Part shown: positions 56,605-63,777 of the stretch, in pieces | How the letters are laid out: each line of letters begins with the position of its first letter | How positions within the stretch are numbered: position 1 is the stretch's first letter | Made by a program: the position numbers and the translations under genes | Notes under the pieces: generated by a model | What the model saw: the letters and a program-made list of their open reading frames with translations, nothing else | Told to the model about the DNA's origin: nothing | Databases searched by the model: none | DNA from: Gp7-AA6 sp036395755 | GTDB taxonomy: Bacteria; Acidobacteriota; Thermoanaerobaculia; UBA5066; Gp7-AA6 | DNA length: 64,000 bases | Assembly (NCBI GenBank): GCA_036395755.1 | Contig: DASWCZ010000028.1 | Span: 65,645 to 129,644, forward strand | Direction: 5' to 3'

Positions 56605-57678
56605 GTGCCTCTTCCAACGACGGTGATCCGGGGATCGGGAATGTTCGTTCCCGACAGCGTCGTCACCAACGAGCGGATCTCTCGTCTCATGGACACGAGC
56701 GACGAGTGGATCCGCCAGCGGACGGGCATCGCGGAGCGGCGCTACGCGCGGAAGGGGACGTCCTCGTCGGATCTCGGTTTCGAGGCGGCGAAGCGGGCCT
56801 TAGACGACGCGGGCGTGGAAGCCCGCGACCTGGATCTCGTCATCTTCGCCACGATGACGCCCGACCATTACTTCCCTGGAAACGGCGGCCTCCTCGCGCA
56901 GAAGCTCGGGCTCGAGACGACTCACGCGCTCGACGTCCGCATGCAGTGCGCCGGCTTCCTCTCGGGGCTGCAGGTCGCGGATGCGTTCGTCCGCTCGGGG
57001 TCGCACCGCCGCGTGCTCCTGGTCGGGGCGGAGTGCCACGCCTCGCTCTACCCGTGGACCGACGCGGAATGGGCGGTGATGTTCGGCGACTCGGAAGGTC
57101 CGGTCTCGCCGGAGGCGTACGCCTGGGGAACGGCGCAACGCGACCGCGCCGTGATCTTCGGTGACGGCGCGGGCGCCTTCGTGCTCGAAGCGAACGAGAC
57201 CGAGGACGGCCGCGGATTCCTCGGCTTCGAGATGCGGACCGACGGCAGCCACTGGGACAAGCTCTACGTGCCGGGAGGCGGGTCGCGGAGCTTTCCCTAC
57301 TTCACCCCGGAGATGTTCGCGAACAACGCCATGGTGCCGGTCGTCGAGGGCCGCCAGGTCTTCCGGCTCGCGACGAAGGCGATGCCGGAGATCGTGCGCG
57401 AGGTCCTCGCGAAATACGGCCTCGAGGTCGCGGACCTCGACCTGCTGCTCATGCACCAGGCGAACCTGCGGATCAACGAAGCCGTGCAGAAGCACCTCGG
57501 GCTCGCCGACGAAAAGGTCTTCAACAACATCCAGAGATACGGCAACACGACCGCGGCGACGCTTCCACTGGTCTTCCACGAGGCGAAGCAGGAGGGCCGT
57601 ATCCGGCCCGGCTCGCTCGTCTGTTTCACAGCTCTGGGAGCCGGACTCCACTGGGGCGCTGGCCTCGTGCGGATCTGA
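56605..57678 (+). CDS. 3-oxoacyl-ACP synthase III (FabH-like)
   Basis: 357 residues, GTG start. Thiolase-fold condensing enzyme with the full catalytic triad: Cys115 in DVRMQCAGFLSG, His in LLLMHQANLRINEAV, Asn in RYGNTTAATLPL. SDEWIRQRTGIAERRYA is the usual N-terminal signature. An insertion around YLYPWTDAEWAVMFGDSEGP-like sequence makes it longer than E. coli FabH (317 residues), closer to FabH/DpsC-like or OleC-type relatives acting on special acyl chains. No other fatty-acid gene is nearby, so the substrate is open. Confidence 0.85.
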   Translation: MPLPTTVIRGSGMFVPDSVVTNERISRLMDTSDEWIRQRTGIAERRYARKGTSSSDLGFEAAKRALDDAGVEARDLDLVIFATMTPDHYFPGNGGLLAQKLGLETTHALDVRMQCAGFLSGLQVADAFVRSGSHRRVLLVGAECHASLYPWTDAEWAVMFGDSEGPVSPEAYAWGTAQRDRAVIFGDGAGAFVLEANETEDGRGFLGFEMRTDGSHWDKLYVPGGGSRSFPYFTPEMFANNAMVPVVEGRQVFRLATKAMPEIVREVLAKYGLEVADLDLLLMHQANLRINEAVQKHLGLADEKVFNNIQRYGNTTAATLPLVFHEAKQEGRIRPGSLVCFTALGAGLHWGAGLVRI

Positions 57679-57755
57679 CCGGACGAAGTCCGGTCATCCC
57701 GAGTCCTTCGCCTTCGCTCAGGACAGGCTCCGCGAGGGATCCCTCAATTGTCCGC
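57677..57755. repeat. Intergenic repeat relative of the 28-kb element
   Basis: A perfect 8-bp stem GACCGGAC/GTCCGGTC (57677-57684, 57688-57695) overlaps the FabH-like stop codon. It is followed by TCATCCCGAG, CTTCGCTCAGGACAG and GAGGGATCCCTC. These blocks match parts of the elements at 28604-28713 and 29676-29715. It could act as the terminator of the propeller/FabH-like pair. Confidence 0.6.
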
Positions 57756-57824
57756 ACCTCCGGATCGAGCGAGGGCTCTTAGCTCAATATTTTGTAAATA
57801 GAGGGAGGCGCAAAAACGCGTGGC

Positions 57825-57830
57825 TATACT
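57825..57830 (+). promoter_or_regulatory. -10-like TATACT before lipoprotein gene
   Basis: TATACT ends 10 nt before the GTG at 57841; a leader of only a few nucleotides would result. Confidence 0.45.
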
Positions 57831-57840
57831 GCCCCGCGTC

Positions 57841-58275
57841 GTGAAGGGCTTCCGTTTTTCGACGCTTCTGATCGTCGGTTGTCTCGCCGTCACCGGCTGC
57901 GGCGACGAGAAAAGGCTGCCGACCGCGCCGACGACGGAGCCGCCCGCCGATGCGACGTTCACGAGGGTCCAGGCGGAAGTCTTCACTCCGAAGTGCGCGC
58001 TCTCCGGATGCCACATGGGCCCCGCGAGCGCCGCTCAGGAAGGCATGGTGCTCGCCGAAGGCTCCGCCTACGACAACATCGTCATGGTCCGCTCGAACCA
58101 GAGCCCGAATCTCTTCCGCATCGCGCCGGGCGATCCCGCAAACTCGTACCTCGTACGCAAGATCACTCCGTTCACGGACATCATCGGAGACCACATGCCA
58201 CAGACCGGATCGATCACGGACGCGCAACGACAGCTCGTCACGCAATGGGTCCTTCGCGGAGCGCCGAGGGATTGA
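57841..58275 (+). CDS. Lipoprotein with CxxxCH motif (cytochrome c-like)
   Basis: 144 residues, GTG start. Lipobox AVTGC with Cys20. After a Pro/Thr linker the mature part has VFTPKCALSGCHMG, a CxxxCH sequence at the place where related planctomycete-type cytochrome c domains bind heme. SNQSPNLFRIAPGDPANSYL and a C-terminal helix (DAQRQLVTQWVLRG) follow. Heme attachment to CxxxCH instead of CxxCH is possible but not certain. The stop overlaps the ATG of the DUF5777 gene (TGATG), so the two probably act together in the periplasm. Confidence 0.75.
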   Translation: MKGFRFSTLLIVGCLAVTGCGDEKRLPTAPTTEPPADATFTRVQAEVFTPKCALSGCHMGPASAAQEGMVLAEGSAYDNIVMVRSNQSPNLFRIAPGDPANSYLVRKITPFTDIIGDHMPQTGSITDAQRQLVTQWVLRGAPRD

Positions 58276-59084
58276 TGAAAGTCGCCGCCGGGATCCTGTT
58301 TGCGGTCCTTCTCCCGAACGGAACCGTTTTCGCCCAGGCGGCGGAGGCGCCGGCTCCGGAGCCCGCGCGTCCGCCGGAGGGCTCCCGCATCATCAATCTT
58401 CCCTCGACGGAGGTCTCGGCCGCGGGCACGCTCGGCGTCCTCTTCACGCATCGCTTCAAGCAGACGCTCGGCGAGAGCAACGCTCGCAACCTCTTCTCGC
58501 TCGACTCCGGCGCGGACGACGACTTCGGCGTCTCGTATTCCCCTCTCGACAACCTGGAAGTGTCGCTCGACCGCTCCTCGATCGAAGCGGACTACGAGCT
58601 CGCCGCCAAGTATCGGTTCCTGCCGATACGGCCGCACCGGCCGTTCGGGCTGGCCCTGCGCGTGGGCGGCGATGCGGACACCAAGCAGGACATCCCGGAC
58701 CGCCAGGCGTTCTTTGCGCAGGGAATCGCCTCCGTGGCCCTCGGCTCCCGCGCGCGGATCACGGTCGTTCCGACGTACGTCTCGAACACCTCGCGTTTTC
58801 GGAACGTCTTCAACGTTCCCGTGGCGCTATCGCTCGCCGTCACGCGCTCGGTAAACGTCCAGGGGGAGTTCGTTCCGAAGAATCGCGATTACGGAACGTC
58901 GGAGTTTGGCTGGATCGTCGCCGTCGAGAAGACGGTTCTCCGGCACCGCTTCTCCTGGACCTTCGGGAACCTCCGCGCGACGACCGTCGACCAGTACTCG
59001 GCATCAGACCCGGCCGGCGGGAGACTGTCGCGCGGCGACGTCTACATGGGCTTCAACATTGTGAGGCAGTGGAAGCTGAAGTAG
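58275..59084 (+). CDS. DUF5777-family beta-barrel protein
   Basis: 269 residues with a signal peptide (MKVAAGILFAVLLPNGTVFA). The family opening is clear (INLPSTEVSAAGTLGVLFTH, RFKQTLGESNARNLFSLDSG, FGVSYSPLDNLEVSLDRSS). Alternating beta strands end with GDVYMGFNIVRQWKLK. It is predicted to sit in the outer membrane or periplasm. DUF5777 genes often neighbour cytochrome-like or YceI-type genes. Here it is paired with the CxxxCH lipoprotein upstream and a CBM9-like protein downstream. Confidence 0.8.
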   Translation: MKVAAGILFAVLLPNGTVFAQAAEAPAPEPARPPEGSRIINLPSTEVSAAGTLGVLFTHRFKQTLGESNARNLFSLDSGADDDFGVSYSPLDNLEVSLDRSSIEADYELAAKYRFLPIRPHRPFGLALRVGGDADTKQDIPDRQAFFAQGIASVALGSRARITVVPTYVSNTSRFRNVFNVPVALSLAVTRSVNVQGEFVPKNRDYGTSEFGWIVAVEKTVLRHRFSWTFGNLRATTVDQYSASDPAGGRLSRGDVYMGFNIVRQWKLK

Positions 59085-59109
59085 CCTTCGCCGCACGGAC
59101 GCTCCCGAA

Positions 59110-59718
59110 ATTCCGAAGCTTGCGGTTCCGCGCCTTGAGAGGACGGACCGGCTCGTCTCGCTCCCCGCGGTCGCGCTCGTCGACGCGCGGACCGGCGCAA
59201 CTCCGAGGCTTCGAACGACGGTCCGCGTCGGCCTGCGCGAAGGGTGTCTCGTCGTCCGCTTCGACGGGCGCGACGAAGGAACGGTCGCCACGCTGACGCA
59301 GCGCGACGGGCCGCTCTGGACCGAAGACGTCTTCGAGGTCTTCCTCTCTCCGTTCGACCCGCCGGCCGTCTACTTCGAGTTCGAAGTCAACCCGCTCGGT
59401 ACCGTGTTCGATGCGCGGGTGGAGTCGCCCGACCTCGCCCGCGCCACGATGCGCGTGGACTCCTCGTGGAACCTCCGTGGGCTCTCCGCGAAGAGCCGCG
59501 TGAGGCCGGGCCGGTGGTCGGCGGTGCTCGCAATTCCGCTGGCGCCGCTCGCACCGCAACGAGTTCCGGCTGCATGGCGCGCGAACTTCTACCGGATCGA
59601 CCGCGGAGAGCGCGACGAATTTTCCGCGTGGTCTCCGCCGTTGACCGACCCGGCCGACTTCCACGGGGCTACCCGTTTTGGCCGGCTCGAGTTGCCCGAG
59701 CCCGCCCCGTCTCCTTAG
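59110..59718 (+). CDS. CBM9-like carbohydrate-binding domain protein, start codon unclear
   Basis: Coding sequence of about 200 residues in one frame ending at 59718. Beta-sandwich core: TTVRVGLREGCLVVRFDGRD, LWTEDVFEVFLSPFDPPAVY, FEFEVNPLGTVFDARVESPD, VPAAWRANFYRIDRGERDEF, SAWSPP. This is the family-9-like module that binds sugar chain ends. The first GTG in frame (59404) would remove half of the domain. Between the in-frame TGA at 59077-59079 and 59404 there is no ATG, GTG or TTG. ATT at 59110 (then PKLAVPRLERTD) is the best-placed alternative, so the start given here is tentative. It follows the DUF5777 gene directly and has no signal peptide. Confidence 0.7.
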   Translation: MPKLAVPRLERTDRLVSLPAVALVDARTGATPRLRTTVRVGLREGCLVVRFDGRDEGTVATLTQRDGPLWTEDVFEVFLSPFDPPAVYFEFEVNPLGTVFDARVESPDLARATMRVDSSWNLRGLSAKSRVRPGRWSAVLAIPLAPLAPQRVPAAWRANFYRIDRGERDEFSAWSPPLTDPADFHGATRFGRLELPEPAPSP

Positions 59719-60155
59719 CGAGGATCCGGCCGGCGCGCCCCGCTTTCGAACGGGATCCCGATCTTCGAGAGCCACTCCTCTGCCCGCTCGCGAGCGCGGC
59801 GCTCTTTGAACTGGAAGAACCGGGCCTCCTCCTTCGGGTGACGCAGGAGCGCCGCTCGATACGCGGTCACGAAGTCCGCCGTGGAGAGCGCCGTCTCGAG
59901 GTCGCGCCTCGACGACGGGTCCTCGCAGAGCGCCGCGAACTGCTCCAGGTCGCCCCGCGAGCGTTCGCCGCCGTCCCTGGGAACGGCCGCGTAGCGCGGG
60001 TCCGCGCTCATCGCGGAGTGTTTCTCGGCGTCCCGCTCGAGGACCTGGATGACCTCGCCCGATTGCCGGTCGAAGAAGTGGGTGATCTGCCGCGACCGGC
60101 TCTCGAACGCGACGACGAGTCCTTCCCAGTCGACCTCGAGCGGCACGGAGGGCAT
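59715..60155 (-). CDS. UPF0158 family protein
   Basis: 146 residues. N-terminal segment VDWEGLVVAFESRSRQITHF followed by DRQSGEVIQVLERD is the family signature. The C-terminal half is helical and charged (ETALSTADFVTAYRAALLRH, RARERAEEWLSKIGIPF). Function unknown. Its 3' end overlaps the CBM9-like gene by 4 bp, convergent. TATGAT at 60164-60169, 8 nt before the ATG, is shared base for base with the divergent promoter on the other strand. Confidence 0.82.
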   Translation of the reverse strand: MPSVPLEVDWEGLVVAFESRSRQITHFFDRQSGEVIQVLERDAEKHSAMSADPRYAAVPRDGGERSRGDLEQFAALCEDPSSRRDLETALSTADFVTAYRAALLRHPKEEARFFQFKERRARERAEEWLSKIGIPFESGARRPDPR

Positions 60156-60162
60156 AAATCGC

Positions 60163-60169
60163 TATCATA
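60163..60169. promoter_or_regulatory. Overlapping divergent -10 elements
   Basis: The 7 bp TATCATA give TATCAT for the forward gene at 60187 and TATGAT for the reverse gene at 60155. The two polymerases could not use the site at the same time. The forward gene has AAGGAG and GGAGG before its GTG; the reverse gene has none. Confidence 0.5.
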
Positions 60170-60186
60170 AGGAGTTTGGAGGTCTC

Positions 60187-61302
60187 GTGAAGAAGATCGC
60201 GACGTTCGACGACTGGATCGACGCCTTCCGGGAGTGGCAGAAGGACATCGGGCTGCACCTTCCGAAGTACTCGGACTATCAGTTCGAGGCGAAGTATGGG
60301 GATTTGAAGACCGATGAGATCGAGTTCGGCGACTTCAAGGGGAACAAGAAGTGGCAGAGGGTCACGCAGATTCCCCACCAGCCGATCCGCGACTCGCTTC
60401 TGAACCTGATCGTCTACCAGGGCGACACGGAGTTCGCCTCGGTCGAGCAGCAGCGCCATCTCCTCGAGACGTCGCCCTCCGACTACGACACCGACAGCGT
60501 GTGTCGGATCATGGTCGAGGAAATGCGTCACGGCTGGCAGATGTGCCACCTGCTGGTCACTCACTTCGGAGAGACCGGCAAGATCGAGGCGCGCAAGCTC
60601 CTCGAGCGCCGGTCGTTCGACAACAACCGGCTTCTCGGCTCGTTCAACGTCGACGTGGACAACTGGGTGGACTTCTTCACTTACACCGAGTTCGTGGACC
60701 GCGACGGGAAGTTCCAGTTGAATATGCTCTCGACTTCGGGTTTCGCGCCGCTCGCGCGCTCGATGGGCCCGATGTTGAAGGAAGAGGGATTTCACCTCGG
60801 CACCGGGCACATGGGGCTGCAGCGCATCGCCAAGGCGGGAAGAGTGCCGGCTCCGCTTCTCCAGAAATACATCAACAAGTGGCTCTCGACCGCATACGAT
60901 CTCTTCGGCAAGGATCACTCCTCTTCCGCCGAATGGTTCTACGTGTGGGGGCTGAAGGGCCGGTACGACGAGCATCGACACGCGGGAGATCCCGACCGCG
61001 AACATCTGAACGAGCTTTCCCGCCAGATGTACAAGCAGGAAGTCGACAACCTGATCGATCAAATCAACCGGCAGTTGCCGGCCGAGTCCCCGAAGATCGT
61101 CGCTCCCGACATGAAATACCACCGTGGGATCGGCGAGTTCGCCGGAAAGACCTACTCGGTTTCGGGCGAGCTGCTGACGCCCGCCGAGTACGAGAAGCAT
61201 CTCTCCGAGACCCTCCCGACTTCGCAGGAACAGCAGTTCATCGCCGCACTGATGCACGAGTCGGGCTGGATCGCCCCGCGAGAATCCCTGATCGCGACGT
61301 AG
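60187..61302 (+). CDS. Ferritin-like diiron protein, BoxB/PaaA-like
   Basis: 371 residues from the GTG at 60187 (GGAGG 4 nt upstream). Two carboxylate/histidine helix motifs of the phenylacetyl-CoA/benzoyl-CoA epoxidase family are visible: IMVEEMRHGWQMCHLLVTHF (ExxRH) and MLKEEGFHLGTGHMGLQRIA (EExxH). Between them is FFTYTEFVDRDGKFQLNMLS, typical of BoxB-like subunits. These enzymes epoxidise aromatic-CoA thioesters with a separate reductase. No reductase, ligase or other degradation gene is near, so it stands alone and its substrate is unknown. An in-frame upstream extension is the antisense of the UPF0158 gene. Confidence 0.78.
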   Translation: MKKIATFDDWIDAFREWQKDIGLHLPKYSDYQFEAKYGDLKTDEIEFGDFKGNKKWQRVTQIPHQPIRDSLLNLIVYQGDTEFASVEQQRHLLETSPSDYDTDSVCRIMVEEMRHGWQMCHLLVTHFGETGKIEARKLLERRSFDNNRLLGSFNVDVDNWVDFFTYTEFVDRDGKFQLNMLSTSGFAPLARSMGPMLKEEGFHLGTGHMGLQRIAKAGRVPAPLLQKYINKWLSTAYDLFGKDHSSSAEWFYVWGLKGRYDEHRHAGDPDREHLNELSRQMYKQEVDNLIDQINRQLPAESPKIVAPDMKYHRGIGEFAGKTYSVSGELLTPAEYEKHLSETLPTSQEQQFIAALMHESGWIAPRESLIAT

Positions 61303-62351
61303 CGCGGGCGCTCTCGCGCCGCCTCCTCGCCTGGTTCCGCCGCGAGAAGCGCGAGCTCCCCTGGCGCGGGACCGCCGACCCGTACCGGGTCTGGGTCTCG
61401 GAAGTCATGCTCCAGCAGACGACCTTCGCCGCCGTGCGGCCGCGCTTCCTCCCCTTTCTCGAGCGCTTTCCCGACGTTGCCACGCTCGCGGCCGCAGGCG
61501 AGGACGAAGTGCTGGCCGCGTGGTCCGGTCTCGGTTACTACGCTCGCGCCCGGAACCTGCGCCGCGCGGCGATCCAAATCGTCGGCGACCATGGAGGCGT
61601 GATTCCCCGCGAAGCGCGCCTCCTCCGACGGCTGCCGGGTTTCGGCGACTACATGGCGGCGGCCATGGCATCCATCGCCTTTGGGGCGAGCGTGCCCGCG
61701 GTCGAGGCCAACGTCGAACGGGTTCTCTCGCGGCTGTCCGCTCTGCCGGGCTCCGCGGGGTCGCGGGCGCTTCGCGAGGCGGTGACCTCGCTGGCACGGC
61801 AGCTTCTGCCGGCTCGACGCGCCGGAGAGGTCACCGCGGCGCTCATGGACCTGGGTCAGCTGATCTGCACGCCTCGGCGGCCGTCGTGCCCGGAATGCCC
61901 GCTCGCAGACAACTGCAAAGCCCGGCTCCGGGGCAACCCCGAGCGGTTCCCGAGCCGGCGGCCGAGGCCGTCTGCCGTCCGCGTTTCGCTCGCCGCCGCG
62001 GTCGCGGAGAAAGACGGGCGCCTCTTCCTGGTGCGCCGCCGCTCGACCTGGCTCGAAGGGCTCTGGGAGTTCCCCTGCGCCGAGGCGGACTCGCCGGAGA
62101 AAGCCCGGCGGGCGCTCGCGCGCCGCCTCAGCCGGCTCGAGCTCGCGCTTCTCTCGACCTCGCCGATCGGCCGGGCGCGACACACCGTCGTGAACCGGCG
62201 GATCGAGGTCTCCGTGTTCTACGCCAGGTCCGTTGCACGAAATGCGGAGCGGCGGCGGGACGCTCGCTGGTTTCTGCCGGTCGAGCTCGACCGCGCGGCC
62301 ATTCCGACGTTGACGCGCAAGATCGCAGCCGCCGCGCTTCGATCCGGTTAA
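61266..62351 (+). CDS. mutY: Adenine DNA glycosylase MutY, start codon unclear
   Basis: About 355 residues. Removes A opposite 8-oxoguanine. Glutamate of WVSEVMLQQT, helix-hairpin-helix LRRLPGFGDYMAAAMASIAF with Tyr where Nth has Lys, and the [4Fe-4S] loop CTPRRPSCPECPLADNC (C-x6-C-x2-C-x5-C) are present. So is the C-terminal NUDIX-like domain (LFLVRRRSTWLEGLWEFPC, GRARHTVVNRR). The catalytic Asp of the usual V-D-x-N-V motif is Glu here (PAVEANVERVL). No ATG, GTG or TTG lies in frame before ALSRRLLAW. CTG at 61266 and ATC at 61284 are the candidates, both inside the end of the diiron gene. Confidence 0.88.
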   Translation: MDRPARIPDRDVARALSRRLLAWFRREKRELPWRGTADPYRVWVSEVMLQQTTFAAVRPRFLPFLERFPDVATLAAAGEDEVLAAWSGLGYYARARNLRRAAIQIVGDHGGVIPREARLLRRLPGFGDYMAAAMASIAFGASVPAVEANVERVLSRLSALPGSAGSRALREAVTSLARQLLPARRAGEVTAALMDLGQLICTPRRPSCPECPLADNCKARLRGNPERFPSRRPRPSAVRVSLAAAVAEKDGRLFLVRRRSTWLEGLWEFPCAEADSPEKARRALARRLSRLELALLSTSPIGRARHTVVNRRIEVSVFYARSVARNAERRRDARWFLPVELDRAAIPTLTRKIAAAALRSG

Positions 62352-62369
62352 GATCGGCGCAGAGACAGC

Positions 62370-63158
62370 ATGCGGATGGTGTGGGCTGGACGTCCGGCCG
62401 ACGTTCGGGAGATCGGGACCGGGAACCCGATCGTCCTCGTTCACGGCTACCCCGTGGACGGAGCGATGTGGTCCGGCGTAGCCCGGGCTCTCTCGACGCG
62501 GTTCCGGGTGCTGAAGCCCGACCTGCCCGGCCGCGGCAACACCGAGGCGGCCGCGCCCGACTCGATCGAAGGCTACGCGGATTTCGTCTCTGCGATCGTC
62601 GATCAGCTCGACGGTCCGGTCGGCCTCGCCGGATTCTCCTTCGGTGGTTACATCTGCCTGGCGTTTCTGAAGCGCCGGCCGGAAAAGGTTCGCGCGCTGG
62701 CTCTCGTGGACACTCGTGCGACCGCGGACGACGAAGCCGGGCGGAGAAAACGCGACGAGACGATAGCCGCGGTGCGATCCAACGGCCTCGCTCCCATTCT
62801 CGAATCGATGCCGGGCAAGCTGCTCTCCCCCGAGTCCCTCGCGCGGCAGGACCTGCTCGAGCGAGTCCAGCGGATCATTTCGCGGCAGAAACCCGAAACC
62901 GTCGAGGCCGATCTGGCCGCGATGCGCGACCGGCCGGACTCTAGCGACTTTCTCCGCGAGATCTCGATCCCGACGATCGTCCTGGTGGGAGAGCGCGACG
63001 TGCTCACGCCGCCGGCGGACTCGGAGGCGATGGCGGCGGCGATCCCGGGAGCAAGGCTCGTGACGATCGCGGGCGCCGGACACCTGGCGCCTATGGAGCG
63101 TCCGAAAGCGGTGTCCCAGGCGTTGGAGGAGTTCTTCGCGGCCGCGCCGGCCGGCTGA
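62370..63158 (+). CDS. Alpha/beta-fold hydrolase
   Basis: 262 residues. Oxyanion-hole region IVLVHGYPVDGAMW, nucleophile elbow LAGFSFGGYICLAFL (Ser), acid in VLVGERDVLTPP, His in IAGAGHLAPMERP: a complete catalytic triad. The lid region is helical and charged. Substrate unknown; related enzymes are esterases, haloperoxidase-like or C-C hydrolases. TAAGAT at 62349-62354 overlaps the mutY stop and would give a leader of about 8-10 nt. Confidence 0.86.
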   Translation: MRMVWAGRPADVREIGTGNPIVLVHGYPVDGAMWSGVARALSTRFRVLKPDLPGRGNTEAAAPDSIEGYADFVSAIVDQLDGPVGLAGFSFGGYICLAFLKRRPEKVRALALVDTRATADDEAGRRKRDETIAAVRSNGLAPILESMPGKLLSPESLARQDLLERVQRIISRQKPETVEADLAAMRDRPDSSDFLREISIPTIVLVGERDVLTPPADSEAMAAAIPGARLVTIAGAGHLAPMERPKAVSQALEEFFAAAPAG

Positions 63159-63182
63159 GACTGCGGCTGGCCCGATTCTGAA

Positions 63183-63245
63183 CTAGAAGTTGATCGTAGC
63201 GACCACGGTATCCGTGTAAGCGCCGACCGGGCGCTGGCGTCGAGA
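63183..63245 (-). pseudogene. Scrap of a spore-coat-U-like (SCPU) domain gene
   Basis: The last 20 codons before the TAG at 63183-63185 read SRRQRPVGAYTDTVVATINF. The ending GxYTDTVxxTINF is the terminal strand of SCPU/Csu-type pilin domains. Nothing upstream on this strand continues the domain, so only a C-terminal fragment appears to remain. It is short and identified by one strand only. Confidence 0.35.
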
Positions 63246-63252
63246 GAAACCG

Positions 63253-63282
63253 GATTCGGCCTGGTCCCCGCCAGGCCGAATC
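63253..63282. repeat. Perfect inverted repeat, 12-bp arms
   Basis: GATTCGGCCTGG (63253-63264), loop TCCCCG, CCAGGCCGAATC (63271-63282). No T tract on either side. It lies just upstream (reverse strand) of the SCPU scrap, between it and the non-coding region. Confidence 0.75.
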
Positions 63283-63777
63283 TTCAGGAAGAAGGAAGGA
63301 AGGGAGAGGCGGAAGCCGGTATGCGGAACCTGATCCTCAGACCTCGTCGGGGTACTTGGATGATTTCGCGGTCGATCCGTTCTTCGAAGCCGCGGCATGT
63401 CTCCCCTCGAGGCGATATGCCTCGAAGGCAGGGTCCGCTACCGGAAGGAACAGGAGCTGGCGAAACTCGGGCAAAGGGAGGTCTAACCGCGAAGAGAGTC
63501 GACCGAAGGCCCCCGGCGGCGGTACGCCGCGTTGGGAGAAACGAGCTGGAGAGCTCTTGGCGTGTCTCATGAGCTCGTTCCGAGTCGCAACGGCCGTGCC
63601 CGGCGGCTCCGCTGTCGCCGGTCACGAAGGGTTTACGAGGTGAAAATGCGTCGCCCGTGAGGTTTGCGTCCGGCTCGACACGTCTTCAATACGGGTTTTT
63701 CGCGGTGTGACTGACAGGTTCTCGACGTGGCGGATGACAGAACACGACAGTTGTCGGCATTCCGCCCGCTTCGACCT
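63283..63777. other. Stretch without recognisable gene
   Basis: About 500 bp between gene remnants. Several short frames exist on both strands, but none shows a recognisable domain or a good start. The best is a 29-codon frame from ATG 63397 to TAA 63486. The region may be eroded former coding sequence. No tRNA, hairpin terminator or insertion-sequence end was identified. Confidence 0.4.

Noticed and set aside
61152..63083. Long reverse frame opposite mutY and the hydrolase
   Set aside because: No family features; both forward genes show complete catalytic motifs.
63397..63486. 29-codon frame (MSPLEAICLEGRVRYRKEQE...) in the gene-free stretch
   Set aside because: It looks protein-like in composition but is too short, with no ribosome site, no promoter and no recognised family.
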